Positions 1-8,636 of a stretch of DNA of 64,000 bases are shown in pieces. The notes under the pieces were generated by a model. That model was not told the DNA's origin, did not search any database, and was given only the letters and a program-made list of their open reading frames with translations. Both the position numbers and the translations under genes were made by a program. The number at the start of each line of letters is the position of its first letter. The first letter of the stretch is position 1. This DNA comes from Heyndrickxia sporothermodurans (lineage in GTDB: Bacteria > Bacillota > Bacilli > Bacillales > Bacillaceae_C), in the NCBI GenBank assembly GCA_016756695.1, contig CP066701.1:1640001-1704000 (forward strand), in the 5' to 3' direction.

Positions 1-34
1 GGGTTCGGCGGTTCGAATCCGTCCCCCTCCACCA
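1..34 (+). tRNA. tRNA-Tyr, 3' end only
   Basis: The window opens inside a tRNA. The T-arm (GGCGG stem, TTCGAAT loop, CCGTC) is followed by the acceptor strand CCCCTCC, discriminator A and an encoded CCA. A GGAGGGG/CCCCTCC acceptor after a GGGTTC variable-arm end is typical of Bacillus tRNA-Tyr. The anticodon lies outside the window, so the identity is inferred. Confidence 0.7.
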
Positions 35-61
35 TTTTTATTAATATAATTTGATTAAAAT

Positions 62-89
62 GGACATAATAAGAATGTCCTTTTTTATT
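62..89 (+). terminator. Intrinsic terminator after tRNA-Tyr
   Basis: A GGACAT...ATGTCC stem is followed directly by six T residues. It would separate tRNA-Tyr from the tRNA-Gln/tRNA-Lys pair. Confidence 0.6.
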
Positions 90-146
90 AGACTAAAATG
101 TTTGCTTGTAGGGACTGACCAAAGCCCCGCACTTTTATTATTTCAA

Positions 147-221
147 TGGGCTATAGCCAAGTGGTAAGGCAACGGACTTTGACTCCGTCATTCGTTGGTT
201 CGAATCCAGCTAGCCCAGCCA
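147..221 (+). tRNA. tRNA-Gln (anticodon TTG)
   Basis: A full cloverleaf: acceptor TGGGCTA pairs with TAGCCCA, the D-arm contains AAGTGGTAAGG, the anticodon loop is CTTTGAC with TTG, and the T-loop is TTCGAAT. CCA is encoded at 219-221. It lies seven bases before tRNA-Lys and is probably co-transcribed with it. Confidence 0.93.
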
Positions 222-228
222 TTGTTTA

Positions 229-301
229 GAGCCATTAGCTCAGTCGGTAGAGCATCTGACTTTTAATCAGAGGGTCGAAGGTTCGAGTCCTTCATGGCTC
301 A
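229..301 (+). tRNA. tRNA-Lys (anticodon TTT)
   Basis: Acceptor GAGCCAT pairs with ATGGCTC, the D-arm contains AGCTCAGTCGGTAGAGC, the anticodon loop is CTTTTAA with TTT, and the T-loop is TTCGAGT. The discriminator A at 301 is followed by TCA, so CCA must be added after transcription. Confidence 0.92.
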
Positions 302-319
302 TCAAATTTGCAAAAGTTT

Positions 320-352
320 CCTTAAACTTTAGAGGTTTAAGGATTTTTTTTT
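320..352 (+). terminator. Terminator after tRNA-Lys
   Basis: CCTTAAAC and GGTTTAAGG arms around a short loop are followed by nine T residues. Confidence 0.8.
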
Positions 353-446
353 GTGAAAAATATTTATAGAGAAACTTATAAGAGTTACAAACGTATAAAC
401 AATCGGTAAATTTTTATTAAATTCGATTGAGAGTAGAGGTTGTTAA

Positions 447-1427
447 ATGATAGACATAATAAAGCTTTTAAGACAAGGTAATAAATCAGCAATGTTAGCG
501 GCAATAGTCAATGCGGTTATTTCAATTATTAAGGGTATCGCTTTCTTTTTAACGGGCAATATTGCCATGTTTGCTGAAACGATGCACAGTTTAGGGGATG
601 CTGCGAATCAATTTTTTGTATTTATTGGTTCCGCCTTAAGTAAGAAAGCCCCTACGGACCGATTTCCAAATGGTTTTGGTAGGGTTGTAAACTTAGTCCT
701 TTTAGGTGCTGTTCTAATTGTTGGAATTATGTCTTATGAAACAATAAAGGAAGGATTTCATCATATTTTAAAACCAACTGCGTCAAAAGGTTTTGTCATA
801 AATATCATTGTTTTAGGTGCAGCCGTATTACTTGAGAGTTTTGTTTTATTTAAGGCGATGAAGGAAATTCTTCATGAAGTCGGAGATGAAGCAAAAGGTC
901 CCGCAATTTTCTTAAAGAGTGTTAAGTATTTAGGTAAGGCTAAGCCCGCAACGAAGCTTGTTTTTATGGAGGACACAGTTGCTACCGCAGGAGGACTTTT
1001 AGCCATCATTGCGGTAATAATTTCTCATTTTACATCGTTTCACCAAGCTGAAGGGATTGCCTCCGTTATAATTGGGATTATGATGTTCATTGTTGTTGGT
1101 AAAGTATTTTTAGATAATGCAGCGGGGGCTATCGGTGAAGCAGATGAGGAGATGGAGATGAAAATTGGTAATATCGTTATGGAGGATCCAAGTGTTAAAG
1201 ATATTCAGGATATTACCGTTGTTAAAGAAGGGGAAGAACTACATGTCGAGGTAGAGATCGAAGTAGATCCAAGTTTAACTGTAGCTCAGGCCGATGATAT
1301 TAAGGACCGTTTAGAGGAACGAATCATGGCCGAAAAGGGAATAGCTGATGTGATCATTGAGTTTGATGAAGATGATGGAGTGAATAATTGGGAGGAAGAG
1401 AAAAAAGAGGTTATAGACGAAAAGTAG
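447..1427 (+). CDS. Cation diffusion facilitator (CDF) family metal exporter
   Basis: A 326-residue inner-membrane CDF protein, expected to export a divalent cation such as Mn, Zn or Co by proton exchange. Hydrophobic segments cover about residues 15-225. The metal-site region AETMHSLGDA near residue 43 and the paired acidic helix near MEDTVA (about 173) fit the family. The cytoplasmic C-terminal domain is acidic, as in CDF dimerisation domains. The ATG follows GAGAGTAGAGG with good spacing. It stands alone between the tRNA cluster and a long non-coding stretch. The transported ion cannot be told from sequence. Confidence 0.85.
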   Translation: MIDIIKLLRQGNKSAMLAAIVNAVISIIKGIAFFLTGNIAMFAETMHSLGDAANQFFVFIGSALSKKAPTDRFPNGFGRVVNLVLLGAVLIVGIMSYETIKEGFHHILKPTASKGFVINIIVLGAAVLLESFVLFKAMKEILHEVGDEAKGPAIFLKSVKYLGKAKPATKLVFMEDTVATAGGLLAIIAVIISHFTSFHQAEGIASVIIGIMMFIVVGKVFLDNAAGAIGEADEEMEMKIGNIVMEDPSVKDIQDITVVKEGEELHVEVEIEVDPSLTVAQADDIKDRLEERIMAEKGIADVIIEFDEDDGVNNWEEEKKEVIDEK

Positions 1428-1529
1428 AAATTAAACTGTCCTTGGAAATTAGTAATGAGTTTATCTTAGAGGTACAAAACGGTAAATCACAAAATCTTCA
1501 CAGCATAATAAACAGTATATTTCACTGCT

Positions 1530-1568
1530 AAAAAGACTTAAAGATGTAAATATCTCTAAGTCTTTTTT
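1530..1568 (+). terminator. Terminator after the CDF gene
   Basis: An imperfect AAGACTTAAAGAT / ATCTCTAAGTCTT stem runs into TTTTTT. It ends the CDF transcript about 100 bases after its stop. Confidence 0.7.
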
Positions 1569-1608
1569 CTCAGGTACCACAAGTGCATTAAATGTTAAAG
1601 CGAGTTTG

Positions 1609-1800
1609 AAATAAGCGGAGAAATTCCTCTTAATGAGGAAATAGCACTGAAATTAGGCTCCAATAGCCGGAATTTTTCCGCCTATTTACTCAAAAAACGT
1701 GAAAAAGAGGGATTTTGCATTGCATAATCGGAAAACTTCCGCTTATATAGCCCCGAAACATGCCCCATCCTGTATCTAACCGGAAAAACTCCGCTTATTA
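1609..1800. repeat. Four-copy palindromic GCGGAA-type intergenic repeat
   Basis: Four short near-palindromes built on CGGAA...TTCCG with AATAAG/CTTATT flanks lie at about 1609-1634, 1662-1687, 1722-1748 and 1776-1800, spaced 53-60 bases. Each could fold as a small hairpin. Such short palindromes are common between genes in Bacillus relatives. The rest of 1428-2283 holds no gene I can support. Confidence 0.6.
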
Positions 1801-2283
1801 AATATCACTGCTTACTCAATTAGTACTTCTTATGTTTCAATAAAACCAAGTAAATTTCATTTAGACGCATTGCGGGGCTCAGCTCAACTAATCCTGAAGA
1901 TGTCGCCCAGGCAAGTTCCCATTAAAAATTAATTCAACAATTATAATCACGTGTTAAACCACAAAAAAATCACACACTCTCCAATAATTATTTATATTCT
2001 GTGATTAAATCTGTGAATTAGGAAATGGTAAGCAATTGAAAATTCCTCAAAATCTGGATAAATCAATGTGAAATGCACTATGAATTATTTTGTTTTAAAT
2101 CTGTTTAATATTTTGCACCTCTAAAGTAAACTCGTTAGGCATCTAGCGGGTAGTTTTTTCTGTAAACGGCCTTTTGTCTCTACTTTGAATAATGCATATA
2201 TATACATGAATTTGTCGAGTTGAGTCAGAAGATTATGAAGTATTAAAATAGAGATAGATAGGGATTGAGGAGGTTTTACGATA

Positions 2284-3183
2284 ATGGAAAAGAAAATTAC
2301 TATACTAGGAGTTCCGATGGACTTAGGACAATCTCGCAGAGGGGTTAATATGGGACCTAGTGCGATTAGATATGCAGGTGTTGTGGAACGGCTAGAAAAG
2401 CTCGGTTATGTAGTGACTGATCAAGGGGACATTGAAATTGGTGCTGCAGAACGTTTGCATGATCCCGAAACGAATATGAAAAATTTGAAAGCGGTTGCGG
2501 ACGCCAATGCTATTTTAGGCGAAAAGGTTGATGGAATTGTGGAAAAAGGAGAGTTTCCATTAATCTTTGGGGGAGACCATAGCATTGCAATTGGAACATT
2601 AGCAGGTGTCTCTAAACATTATAAAAACCTAGGCGTCATTTGGTATGATGCCCATGGAGATTTAAATATTGCTGATACATCTCCATCAGGAAATATTCAC
2701 GGTATGCCGCTTGCTGCAAGTTTAGGCCACGGACATCCAACATTAACTGATATTGGCGGCTATGCTCCTAAAGTAAAACACGAAAATATCGTAATAATTG
2801 GGGCTAGAGATCTTGATAAAGGTGAAAAAGAGCTAATTAAAGACAAAAATATAAAAGTGTTTACTATGCATGAAATTGATAAACTTGGAATGACTAAAGT
2901 AATGGAAGAAGCCATTGACTATTTAAAAGATAAGACGGATGGCGTGCATTTGTCCTTGGATTTAGATGCACTGGATCCGAGCGATTGTCCGGGAGTGGGC
3001 ACACCTGTACTTGGTGGCATCAGCTACCGTGAAAGCCATCTAGCAATGGAAATGCTGGCGGAATCGGGAATTATTACTTCTGCAGAATTTGTGGAAGTTA
3101 ATCCGATATTGGATGAAAGAAATCGAACCGCAACAGTTGCAGTTGCATTAATGGGCTCTTTATTTGGAGAAAAACTATTATAA
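2284..3183 (+). CDS. rocF: Arginase
   Basis: A 299-residue cytosolic manganese enzyme converting arginine to ornithine and urea. Metal and substrate motifs are clear: GGDHS near residue 97, DAHGDLN near 122, NIHGMPL near 138, SLDLDALDPSDCPG near 224 and the conserved glutamate in EFVEVNP near 268. Length and start (ATG after GAGGAGG) match Bacillus arginases. Here it sits directly upstream of sigW rather than in a roc operon. Confidence 0.95.
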   Translation: MEKKITILGVPMDLGQSRRGVNMGPSAIRYAGVVERLEKLGYVVTDQGDIEIGAAERLHDPETNMKNLKAVADANAILGEKVDGIVEKGEFPLIFGGDHSIAIGTLAGVSKHYKNLGVIWYDAHGDLNIADTSPSGNIHGMPLAASLGHGHPTLTDIGGYAPKVKHENIVIIGARDLDKGEKELIKDKNIKVFTMHEIDKLGMTKVMEEAIDYLKDKTDGVHLSLDLDALDPSDCPGVGTPVLGGISYRESHLAMEMLAESGIITSAEFVEVNPILDERNRTATVAVALMGSLFGEKLL

Positions 3184-3192
3184 CATTCATAT

Positions 3193-3222
3193 GGGCAGTA
3201 GAATTTATTCTACTGCTTTTCT
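3193..3222 (+). terminator. rocF terminator
   Basis: Perfect GCAGTAGAA / TTCTACTGC hairpin followed by TTTTCTGCTTT. Confidence 0.8.
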
Positions 3223-3340
3223 GCTTTATCACCTAACTACCACCATCAAACACTTCAAATCTAATTTTCATATCCATTTTTGTAAAAAAACAAACAACTA
3301 TTGGTAAATATTTGTTAAGATAAAAATAAAAAATATTTTT

Positions 3341-3366
3341 TGAAACCTTTATGCTATTCATTCGTA
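3341..3366 (+). promoter_or_regulatory. Sigma-W-type promoter (autoregulatory)
   Basis: TGAAAC at 3341-3346 and CGTA at 3363-3366 are separated by exactly 16 bases, matching the consensus promoter for extracytoplasmic sigma factor SigW. It lies 34 bases before the sigW start, so SigW probably drives its own operon, as in B. subtilis. Confidence 0.88.
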
Positions 3367-3399
3367 ACAATGTATAGCCGCTAGGGCGGGGGAATCTGA

Positions 3400-3963
3400 A
3401 TGGAACTATTGGTTAAAAAAAGAATAAAACAAGTGTTAAAAGGGGACCAGAATGCTTACGGAGAGATAGTGGAAATTTATAAAGACAAAGTCCTTCAAAT
3501 ATGCTATCGAATGTTAGGTAACTTGCATGAAGCCGAGGATATTGCCCAAGAGGCTTTTATACGTGCATTTATTAATATTCATAGCTTTAAACAAGAAAGG
3601 AAATTTTCCACTTGGTTATACCGGATTGCTACTAATTTATGTATTGATCGCTTAAGAAAGAAGAAGCCTGATTTCTACTTGGACGCAGAGGTAGCAGGGA
3701 CAGATGGCTTAACTATGTATTCGCAAATTGCAGCAACAGGAAAAGCACCTGATGTAGAAGTAATGGATTATGAATTACAAGAAACCATTCAATTTGCGAT
3801 TCAGTCACTTCCTGAAAAATACCGATCGGTTATAGTATTGAAATATTTGGAAGATCTTTCGTTGAATGAAATTAGCCAAATCCTGGAATTGCCTTTAGGA
3901 ACTGTGAAAACAAGAATCCACAGGGGACGTGAGGCTTTGAGAAAACAACTTCGAAATTTATAG
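3400..3963 (+). CDS. sigW: RNA polymerase ECF sigma factor SigW
   Basis: A 187-residue ECF sigma factor that turns on envelope-stress and antimicrobial-resistance genes. Region 2 lies at about 20-95 (DIAQEAFIRAF; core-binding and -10 recognition) and region 4 at about 130-185 (LSLNEISQILELPLGTVKTR helix-turn-helix for the -35 box). It is followed 16 bases later by its anti-sigma partner. The ATG sits 34 bases after the sigma-W promoter. Confidence 0.95.
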   Translation: MELLVKKRIKQVLKGDQNAYGEIVEIYKDKVLQICYRMLGNLHEAEDIAQEAFIRAFINIHSFKQERKFSTWLYRIATNLCIDRLRKKKPDFYLDAEVAGTDGLTMYSQIAATGKAPDVEVMDYELQETIQFAIQSLPEKYRSVIVLKYLEDLSLNEISQILELPLGTVKTRIHRGREALRKQLRNL

Positions 3964-3979
3964 AGAGGATGAGAACGAA

Positions 3980-4603
3980 TTGAATACTTGTTCTGAAGAA
4001 ATTATTCTCTTTATGCATGAATACATGGATGGCGATATATCCTCTGAGCATGAAACTATATTAAAAGAACATCTTCAAACATGTGCTGACTGCACAAGGC
4101 ATTTTCAGGAACTAAAGAAAACAACTGCATTAATAAAAAGTACACCATTGATATGTGCTTCAAGTGATTTTACTGCAAAAGTAATGGCGAAATTACCCAA
4201 GGAGAAACGAAAAGTAGGAATAAAACGTTGGGTAACCAATCATCCATTCCTTGCTGCAGCTTCCTTGTTTATTATTCTAATGGGGGGAAGTATCCTCTCT
4301 ATGTGGAATAACAATCAAGAATTTTCATTTACGAAAAAGCCGAATTTACAAGTAGAAAATCACACTGTTATTGTTCCAAAAGGTGAAACGGTTAAAGGTG
4401 ATTTATTAGTTAAAAATGGTGATTTGCGAATAGAAGGTAAAGTAGACGGAAGTGTAACGGTTATTAATGGTGAGAAATACATGGCCTCAGCAGGTCGCGT
4501 AACTGGAGACATAAAAGAAATTAATGAAATGTTTGATTGGCTTTGGTTTCAAATAAAAATAGGTGCCGAAGAAATAGTAAGTTTTTTTAAGGAAGATAAG
4601 TAA
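3980..4603 (+). CDS. rsiW: Anti-sigma-W factor RsiW
   Basis: A 207-residue single-pass membrane protein that holds SigW inactive until proteolysis. The zinc anti-sigma motif is H31-x3-C35-x2-C38. A transmembrane helix covers about residues 88-109, followed by a small extracellular domain with a beta-rich VKGDLLVKNGDLRIEGKVDG stretch. The TTG start follows GAGAGGATGAG. Its place right after sigW is conserved in Bacillus. Confidence 0.93.
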   Translation: MNTCSEEIILFMHEYMDGDISSEHETILKEHLQTCADCTRHFQELKKTTALIKSTPLICASSDFTAKVMAKLPKEKRKVGIKRWVTNHPFLAAASLFIILMGGSILSMWNNNQEFSFTKKPNLQVENHTVIVPKGETVKGDLLVKNGDLRIEGKVDGSVTVINGEKYMASAGRVTGDIKEINEMFDWLWFQIKIGAEEIVSFFKEDK

Positions 4604-4643
4604 AAAAAGAGAAACAAATAAAGACGTTTGTTTCTCTTTTTTG
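4603..4643 (+). terminator. Terminator after rsiW
   Basis: AAAAAGAGAAACAAA / TTTGTTTCTCTTTTT stem with a T tract separates sigW-rsiW from the cdaA operon. The cdaA promoter probably lies in the following 90 bases. Confidence 0.85.
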
Positions 4644-4730
4644 TGGTTTGTACTAATATGGTATAATATAATTTAGTACATATTTATAAAGCGGCTTTTT
4701 TTACGATATAAAATTAATGGAGGATCGGAC

Positions 4731-5555
4731 ATGCCGTTTGCAGACTTCAATTTTTTTGACTATATCTCTAATATTATTGACATTTTACTCGTATGGTACG
4801 TGATCTATAAGATATTAATGATCATACGCGGTACGAAGGCAGTACAAGTTTTAAAAGGGATCATTGTCATCCTTATTGTTAGGAACTTAAGTATCTTTCT
4901 AGGCTTAGGTACCTTAAATTGGATTATGGAGCAAGCCATTGATTGGGGATTTCTTGCCTTAATTATCATTTTCCAGCCGGAAATAAGGCGAGCGCTAGAA
5001 CAATTGGGAAGAGGGAAGTTATTTTCCCGTGGAACGATGCATGAAGAAGAGGAGCAATCGAGAATTATTGATGCCATCGTTAAAGCGACAAGTTACATGG
5101 CGAAGCGAAGAATTGGTGCATTAATTTCGATTGAAAGGGAGACAGGTCTTAGTGATTATATAGAAACAGGGATTGCATTGAATTCCAAAATCTCTTCTGA
5201 ATTACTAATAAACATTGTCATCCCTAATACACCTTTACATGATGGAGCTGTTATTTTACAGAAAGATCAAGTGGCTGCAGCTGCTTGTTACTTACCTTTG
5301 TCAGAAAGTCCATTCATCTCGAAGGAATTGGGAACGAGACATCGTGCTGCTCTTGGTATAAGTGAAGTAACAGACAGTTTAACGATCATTGTATCTGAAG
5401 AAACAGGAGCAATATCATTAACGAAAAATAGTGAACTTCACAGGGATTTAAAAATAGACCAATTCAAGGAGATGCTTGAAAAAGAATTTATGATATCAAT
5501 GAACAAGCAAGCTTCCTCATCAATATGGAATTGGAGGGTGAAGAAGCGTGGATAA
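4731..5555 (+). CDS. cdaA: Diadenylate cyclase CdaA
   Basis: A 274-residue membrane enzyme making cyclic di-AMP from two ATP. Three N-terminal hydrophobic segments (about 10-85) anchor a DAC domain with the signature motifs LHDGAV near residue 167 and TRHRAALG near 202. It overlaps cdaR by 8 bases and is followed by glmM; this cdaA-cdaR-glmM order is conserved, and CdaR and GlmM are known modulators of CdaA. Confidence 0.95.
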   Translation: MPFADFNFFDYISNIIDILLVWYVIYKILMIIRGTKAVQVLKGIIVILIVRNLSIFLGLGTLNWIMEQAIDWGFLALIIIFQPEIRRALEQLGRGKLFSRGTMHEEEEQSRIIDAIVKATSYMAKRRIGALISIERETGLSDYIETGIALNSKISSELLINIVIPNTPLHDGAVILQKDQVAAAACYLPLSESPFISKELGTRHRAALGISEVTDSLTIIVSEETGAISLTKNSELHRDLKIDQFKEMLEKEFMISMNKQASSSIWNWRVKKRG

Positions 5556-6786
5556 ATTTATGGATAATAAATGGTTTATTCGAATCGTTGCATTGTTCTT
5601 AGCGTTATTGCTATATATATCAGTTAGTATTGAAAATGGTAACAAAGAAAAGGACACGAGACAAAAAAATGAAAATGATGTTGTTCAAAATATGCCTGTT
5701 GAAGTTATTTACGACCAGCAGAACTTTGTGGTGACAGGTGTTCCTGAAACGGTGGATGTAACCATTGATGGACCAAAGGGATTTGTACGAACAACAAAAA
5801 ATCTAAAAAATTTCACTGTCTATATTGATTTAACTGATGCTGAACTTGGAAAACAGCGGGTTAAGCTAAAGCTTAAAGATCTATCAGATAAATTGACAGC
5901 TAAAATCTCTCCTGCATACGTTACTGTTACCGTTCAAGAGAAAGTGACGAAGGAATTTAGGGTAGATGCAGAATTTAATTCTAATTTATTAGCAAGTGGC
6001 TTTGAAGCTGAAACCCCTTCTGTTGAACCAAAAACAGTAAAAATAACTGGAGCAAAAGATGTGATTGATCAAATTACGTATGTAAAAGCGACAGTTGATT
6101 CAAAACGGGAAATTAGTTCGACAATTACAAGAGATGCTAAAGTACAAGTGTTAGACAAATCATTAAATAAGTTAAATGTAGATGTCGATCCGGAAACGGT
6201 AGAAGTGACCGTCCCGGTTAAAAATCCAAGTAAAACCGTTCCTATTACCGTAAATCCAATTGGGGATGAAAAGGAAGGAATTGTTATTAATAGCATCACG
6301 ACGATACCAAAAAATATTAAAATTTATGGTAGAAGTGATGTGCTAAAATCAATTGATGCATTAAGTGTGGATGTAGATATTAGTAAATATGATAAAGATA
6401 CAGAACTTGATGTTCCAATTAAAGTGCCAAAAGGTATAAATAAATTAGAACCAGAAATTGTAAAAGTCCGAATAAGTACTAGTGAGAAAAAAGAAGAAAA
6501 GACATTCAGCAATATTAAAGTAAGCAGTACGGGCTTACCTGATGACTACACGATGGAATTTTTATCGCCAAAAAATGGTGAAGTAGATTTAACGGTTAAT
6601 GGTACAACCAAATCATTAAAAGATATTAGTGCGTCAAGTTTTGATATTCTTATGGATTTATCGGGTTTATCTCCAGGAGTACATGAAGTAAATCTAAAGG
6701 TTGATGGACCGAAGGATATAACATGGGAGCTGTCGAAGAAGAAAGCGAAAATTCGCTTAACGGAGAAAGAAAGTGGAGATATTTAA
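5548..6786 (+). CDS. cdaR: CdaA regulatory protein CdaR (YbbR domains)
   Basis: A 412-residue extracytoplasmic protein anchored by an N-terminal helix (about residues 10-27). The rest consists of repeated YbbR domains of about 80 residues rich in beta strands (for example PVEVIYD near 50 and PKTVKITG near 165). It modulates diadenylate cyclase activity. It overlaps the cdaA end and precedes glmM by 39 bases. Confidence 0.93.
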   Translation: MDKFMDNKWFIRIVALFLALLLYISVSIENGNKEKDTRQKNENDVVQNMPVEVIYDQQNFVVTGVPETVDVTIDGPKGFVRTTKNLKNFTVYIDLTDAELGKQRVKLKLKDLSDKLTAKISPAYVTVTVQEKVTKEFRVDAEFNSNLLASGFEAETPSVEPKTVKITGAKDVIDQITYVKATVDSKREISSTITRDAKVQVLDKSLNKLNVDVDPETVEVTVPVKNPSKTVPITVNPIGDEKEGIVINSITTIPKNIKIYGRSDVLKSIDALSVDVDISKYDKDTELDVPIKVPKGINKLEPEIVKVRISTSEKKEEKTFSNIKVSSTGLPDDYTMEFLSPKNGEVDLTVNGTTKSLKDISASSFDILMDLSGLSPGVHEVNLKVDGPKDITWELSKKKAKIRLTEKESGDI

Positions 6787-6825
6787 TTTGTAATTATTGT
6801 ATTTTTAGAAGGAGCGAATATTCAA

Positions 6826-8178
6826 ATGGGTAAATATTTCGGTACAGATGGAGTAAGAGGAGTAGCCAATTCTGAGTTAACACCAGAATTAGCATTTAAA
6901 TTAGGTCGTTATGGTGGATACGTGTTAACGAAAAATACGGAGCGTCCAAAAGTACTCATAGGTCGTGATACTCGTATATCTGGGCATATGCTTGAAGGAG
7001 CTTTAGTATCAGGGCTTTTATCAATTGGTGCTGAAGTTATGCGCTTAGGTGTCATTTCTACTCCAGGGGTTGCTTACCTTACAAAAGCTCTAGGTGCACA
7101 AGCTGGAGTTATGATCTCAGCCTCACACAACCCTGTCGCCGATAATGGCATCAAGTTTTTTGGATCCGATGGCTATAAGCTTTCAGATGAACAAGAAGCG
7201 GAGATTGAACAAATTCTTGATATGGAAGAAGATCAATTACCAAGACCTGTAGGTGGAGATCTTGGTGTTGTTAATGATTATTTCGAAGGCGGTCAGAAGT
7301 ATTTACAGTTCCTTAAACAATCTGTAGACGAAGACTTTTCCGGTATTCATCTGGCACTAGATTGTGCGAACGGTGCAACCTCTTCATTGGCTACACATCT
7401 ATTTGCTGATTTAGAAGCAGACATTTCTACGATGGGTGCATCTCCTAATGGCTTGAATATTAATAACGGTGTGGGTTCTACTCACCCTGAAAGCCTAGCA
7501 GCATTTGTGAAAGAAAAAGAAGCGGATGTTGGACTTGCTTTTGATGGGGACGGAGACCGAGTCATTGCCATTGATGAAAATGGTGAAGTTGTAGACGGAG
7601 ATCAAATTATGTTCATCTGTGCTAAATATATGAAGAGTGAAGCACGACTTAAACAATCAACAGTTGTTTCTACAGTAATGAGTAATTTAGGCTTTCATAA
7701 AGGGCTAGAAGCATTAGGAATTAAGAGCATTCAAACAGCAGTTGGGGACAGATATGTCGTTGAAGAAATGAAAACGAATAGTTATAATCTTGGTGGCGAA
7801 CAATCAGGACATATTATTTTCCTAGATTATAATACAACCGGCGATGGGTTATTAACAGGATTACAGCTCCTTAATATTATGAAAGCAACGAATAAACCAT
7901 TATCAGAACTTGCTGGGGAAATGAAAAAGTATCCGCAAAAGCTCGTGAATATTCGTGTTCAAGATAAGTATCATGTAACAGATAATGAAAAAGTAAAAGC
8001 GGTTATTGAACAGGTAGAAAAAGAAATGGCCGGAAATGGTAGAATTCTTGTCCGTCCTTCCGGTACTGAGCCGTTAGTACGTGTTATGGCAGAAGCAGCT
8101 ACTGAAGAAGCTTGTGAATCTTATGTTAATAGAATTGCAGAAGTTGTAAAAGAAGAAATGGGACTTTCAGAGGAATAA
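6826..8178 (+). CDS. glmM: Phosphoglucosamine mutase GlmM
   Basis: A 450-residue cytosolic enzyme interconverting glucosamine-6-P and glucosamine-1-P for cell-wall precursor synthesis. The phosphoserine is S100 in ISASHNP; the metal loop DGDGDR lies near residue 241, the sugar loop GGEQSGH near 324 and the phosphate loop RPSGTEP near 407. Length is standard. It is the third gene of the cdaA operon. Confidence 0.97.
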   Translation: MGKYFGTDGVRGVANSELTPELAFKLGRYGGYVLTKNTERPKVLIGRDTRISGHMLEGALVSGLLSIGAEVMRLGVISTPGVAYLTKALGAQAGVMISASHNPVADNGIKFFGSDGYKLSDEQEAEIEQILDMEEDQLPRPVGGDLGVVNDYFEGGQKYLQFLKQSVDEDFSGIHLALDCANGATSSLATHLFADLEADISTMGASPNGLNINNGVGSTHPESLAAFVKEKEADVGLAFDGDGDRVIAIDENGEVVDGDQIMFICAKYMKSEARLKQSTVVSTVMSNLGFHKGLEALGIKSIQTAVGDRYVVEEMKTNSYNLGGEQSGHIIFLDYNTTGDGLLTGLQLLNIMKATNKPLSELAGEMKKYPQKLVNIRVQDKYHVTDNEKVKAVIEQVEKEMAGNGRILVRPSGTEPLVRVMAEAATEEACESYVNRIAEVVKEEMGLSEE

Positions 8179-8185
8179 GTGGAAT

Positions 8186-8230
8186 TATATGCATAAGGGG
8201 AACGTATACGAATCCTTATGCATATTTTTA
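8186..8230 (+). terminator. glmM terminator
   Basis: ATATGCATAAGG and CCTTATGCATAT form a long stem followed by TTTTATTTT. It separates glmM from the glmS leader. Confidence 0.85.
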
Positions 8231-8348
8231 TTTTATAGCTGTTTTATTATACTTTTTTATTGACCTAAGTATTAATGTATGATATGATTATCATGTTTTT
8301 ACTTGCCAAAAGAGAAAAGGAGGATAGATGTTTAGAACGTTTTAAAAA

Positions 8349-8505
8349 GCGCCAGAACTAGACAACGAGCGGATACAATTGTCTAGTTGACGAGGAGAAG
8401 GTTTATCGAGAATTCGGCGGATACCTTCCGGCTGACACACACAGTCGACGTCTTTTTCTTAAAACATCAGAGGTGACTCGGTGCACAAAGGGAAAAGAAA
8501 TGTGA
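8349..8505 (+). ncRNA. glmS ribozyme (glucosamine-6-P activated)
   Basis: The conserved core is clear: GCGCCAGAACT from 8349, then GTTGACGAGGAG, GGTTTATCGA, TTCGGCGGAT and GCTGACACACACAGTCGACG, and a 3' P3/P4 region past TCTTTTTCTTAAA. In this family cleavage occurs just 5' of GCGCC, here between 8348 and 8349, and is triggered by glucosamine-6-P so that glmS mRNA is degraded when product is abundant. The 3' boundary is approximate. Confidence 0.92.
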
Positions 8506-8581
8506 GAATTAGATAAGCTATTGGCTGTAGAAACGATTGTTTTGTCTAAAATCTTAACATTTTAAAATAATACAGAAATAA

Positions 8582-8621
8582 GGGGGCAAGTCTGCCCTCT
8601 GGCATCTTGCCCCCTTTATTT
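8582..8621 (+). terminator. Terminator-like hairpin inside the glmS leader
   Basis: GGGGGCAAG (8582-8590) pairs perfectly with CTTGCCCCC (8606-8614), with an inner GCC/GGC pair, and is followed by TTTATTT. It lies only 16-23 bases before the glmS start and after the ribozyme. It could be an attenuator or an RNA-stability element; which one is not shown by sequence. Confidence 0.65.
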
Positions 8622-8636
8622 GGGAGGAAGATACAA

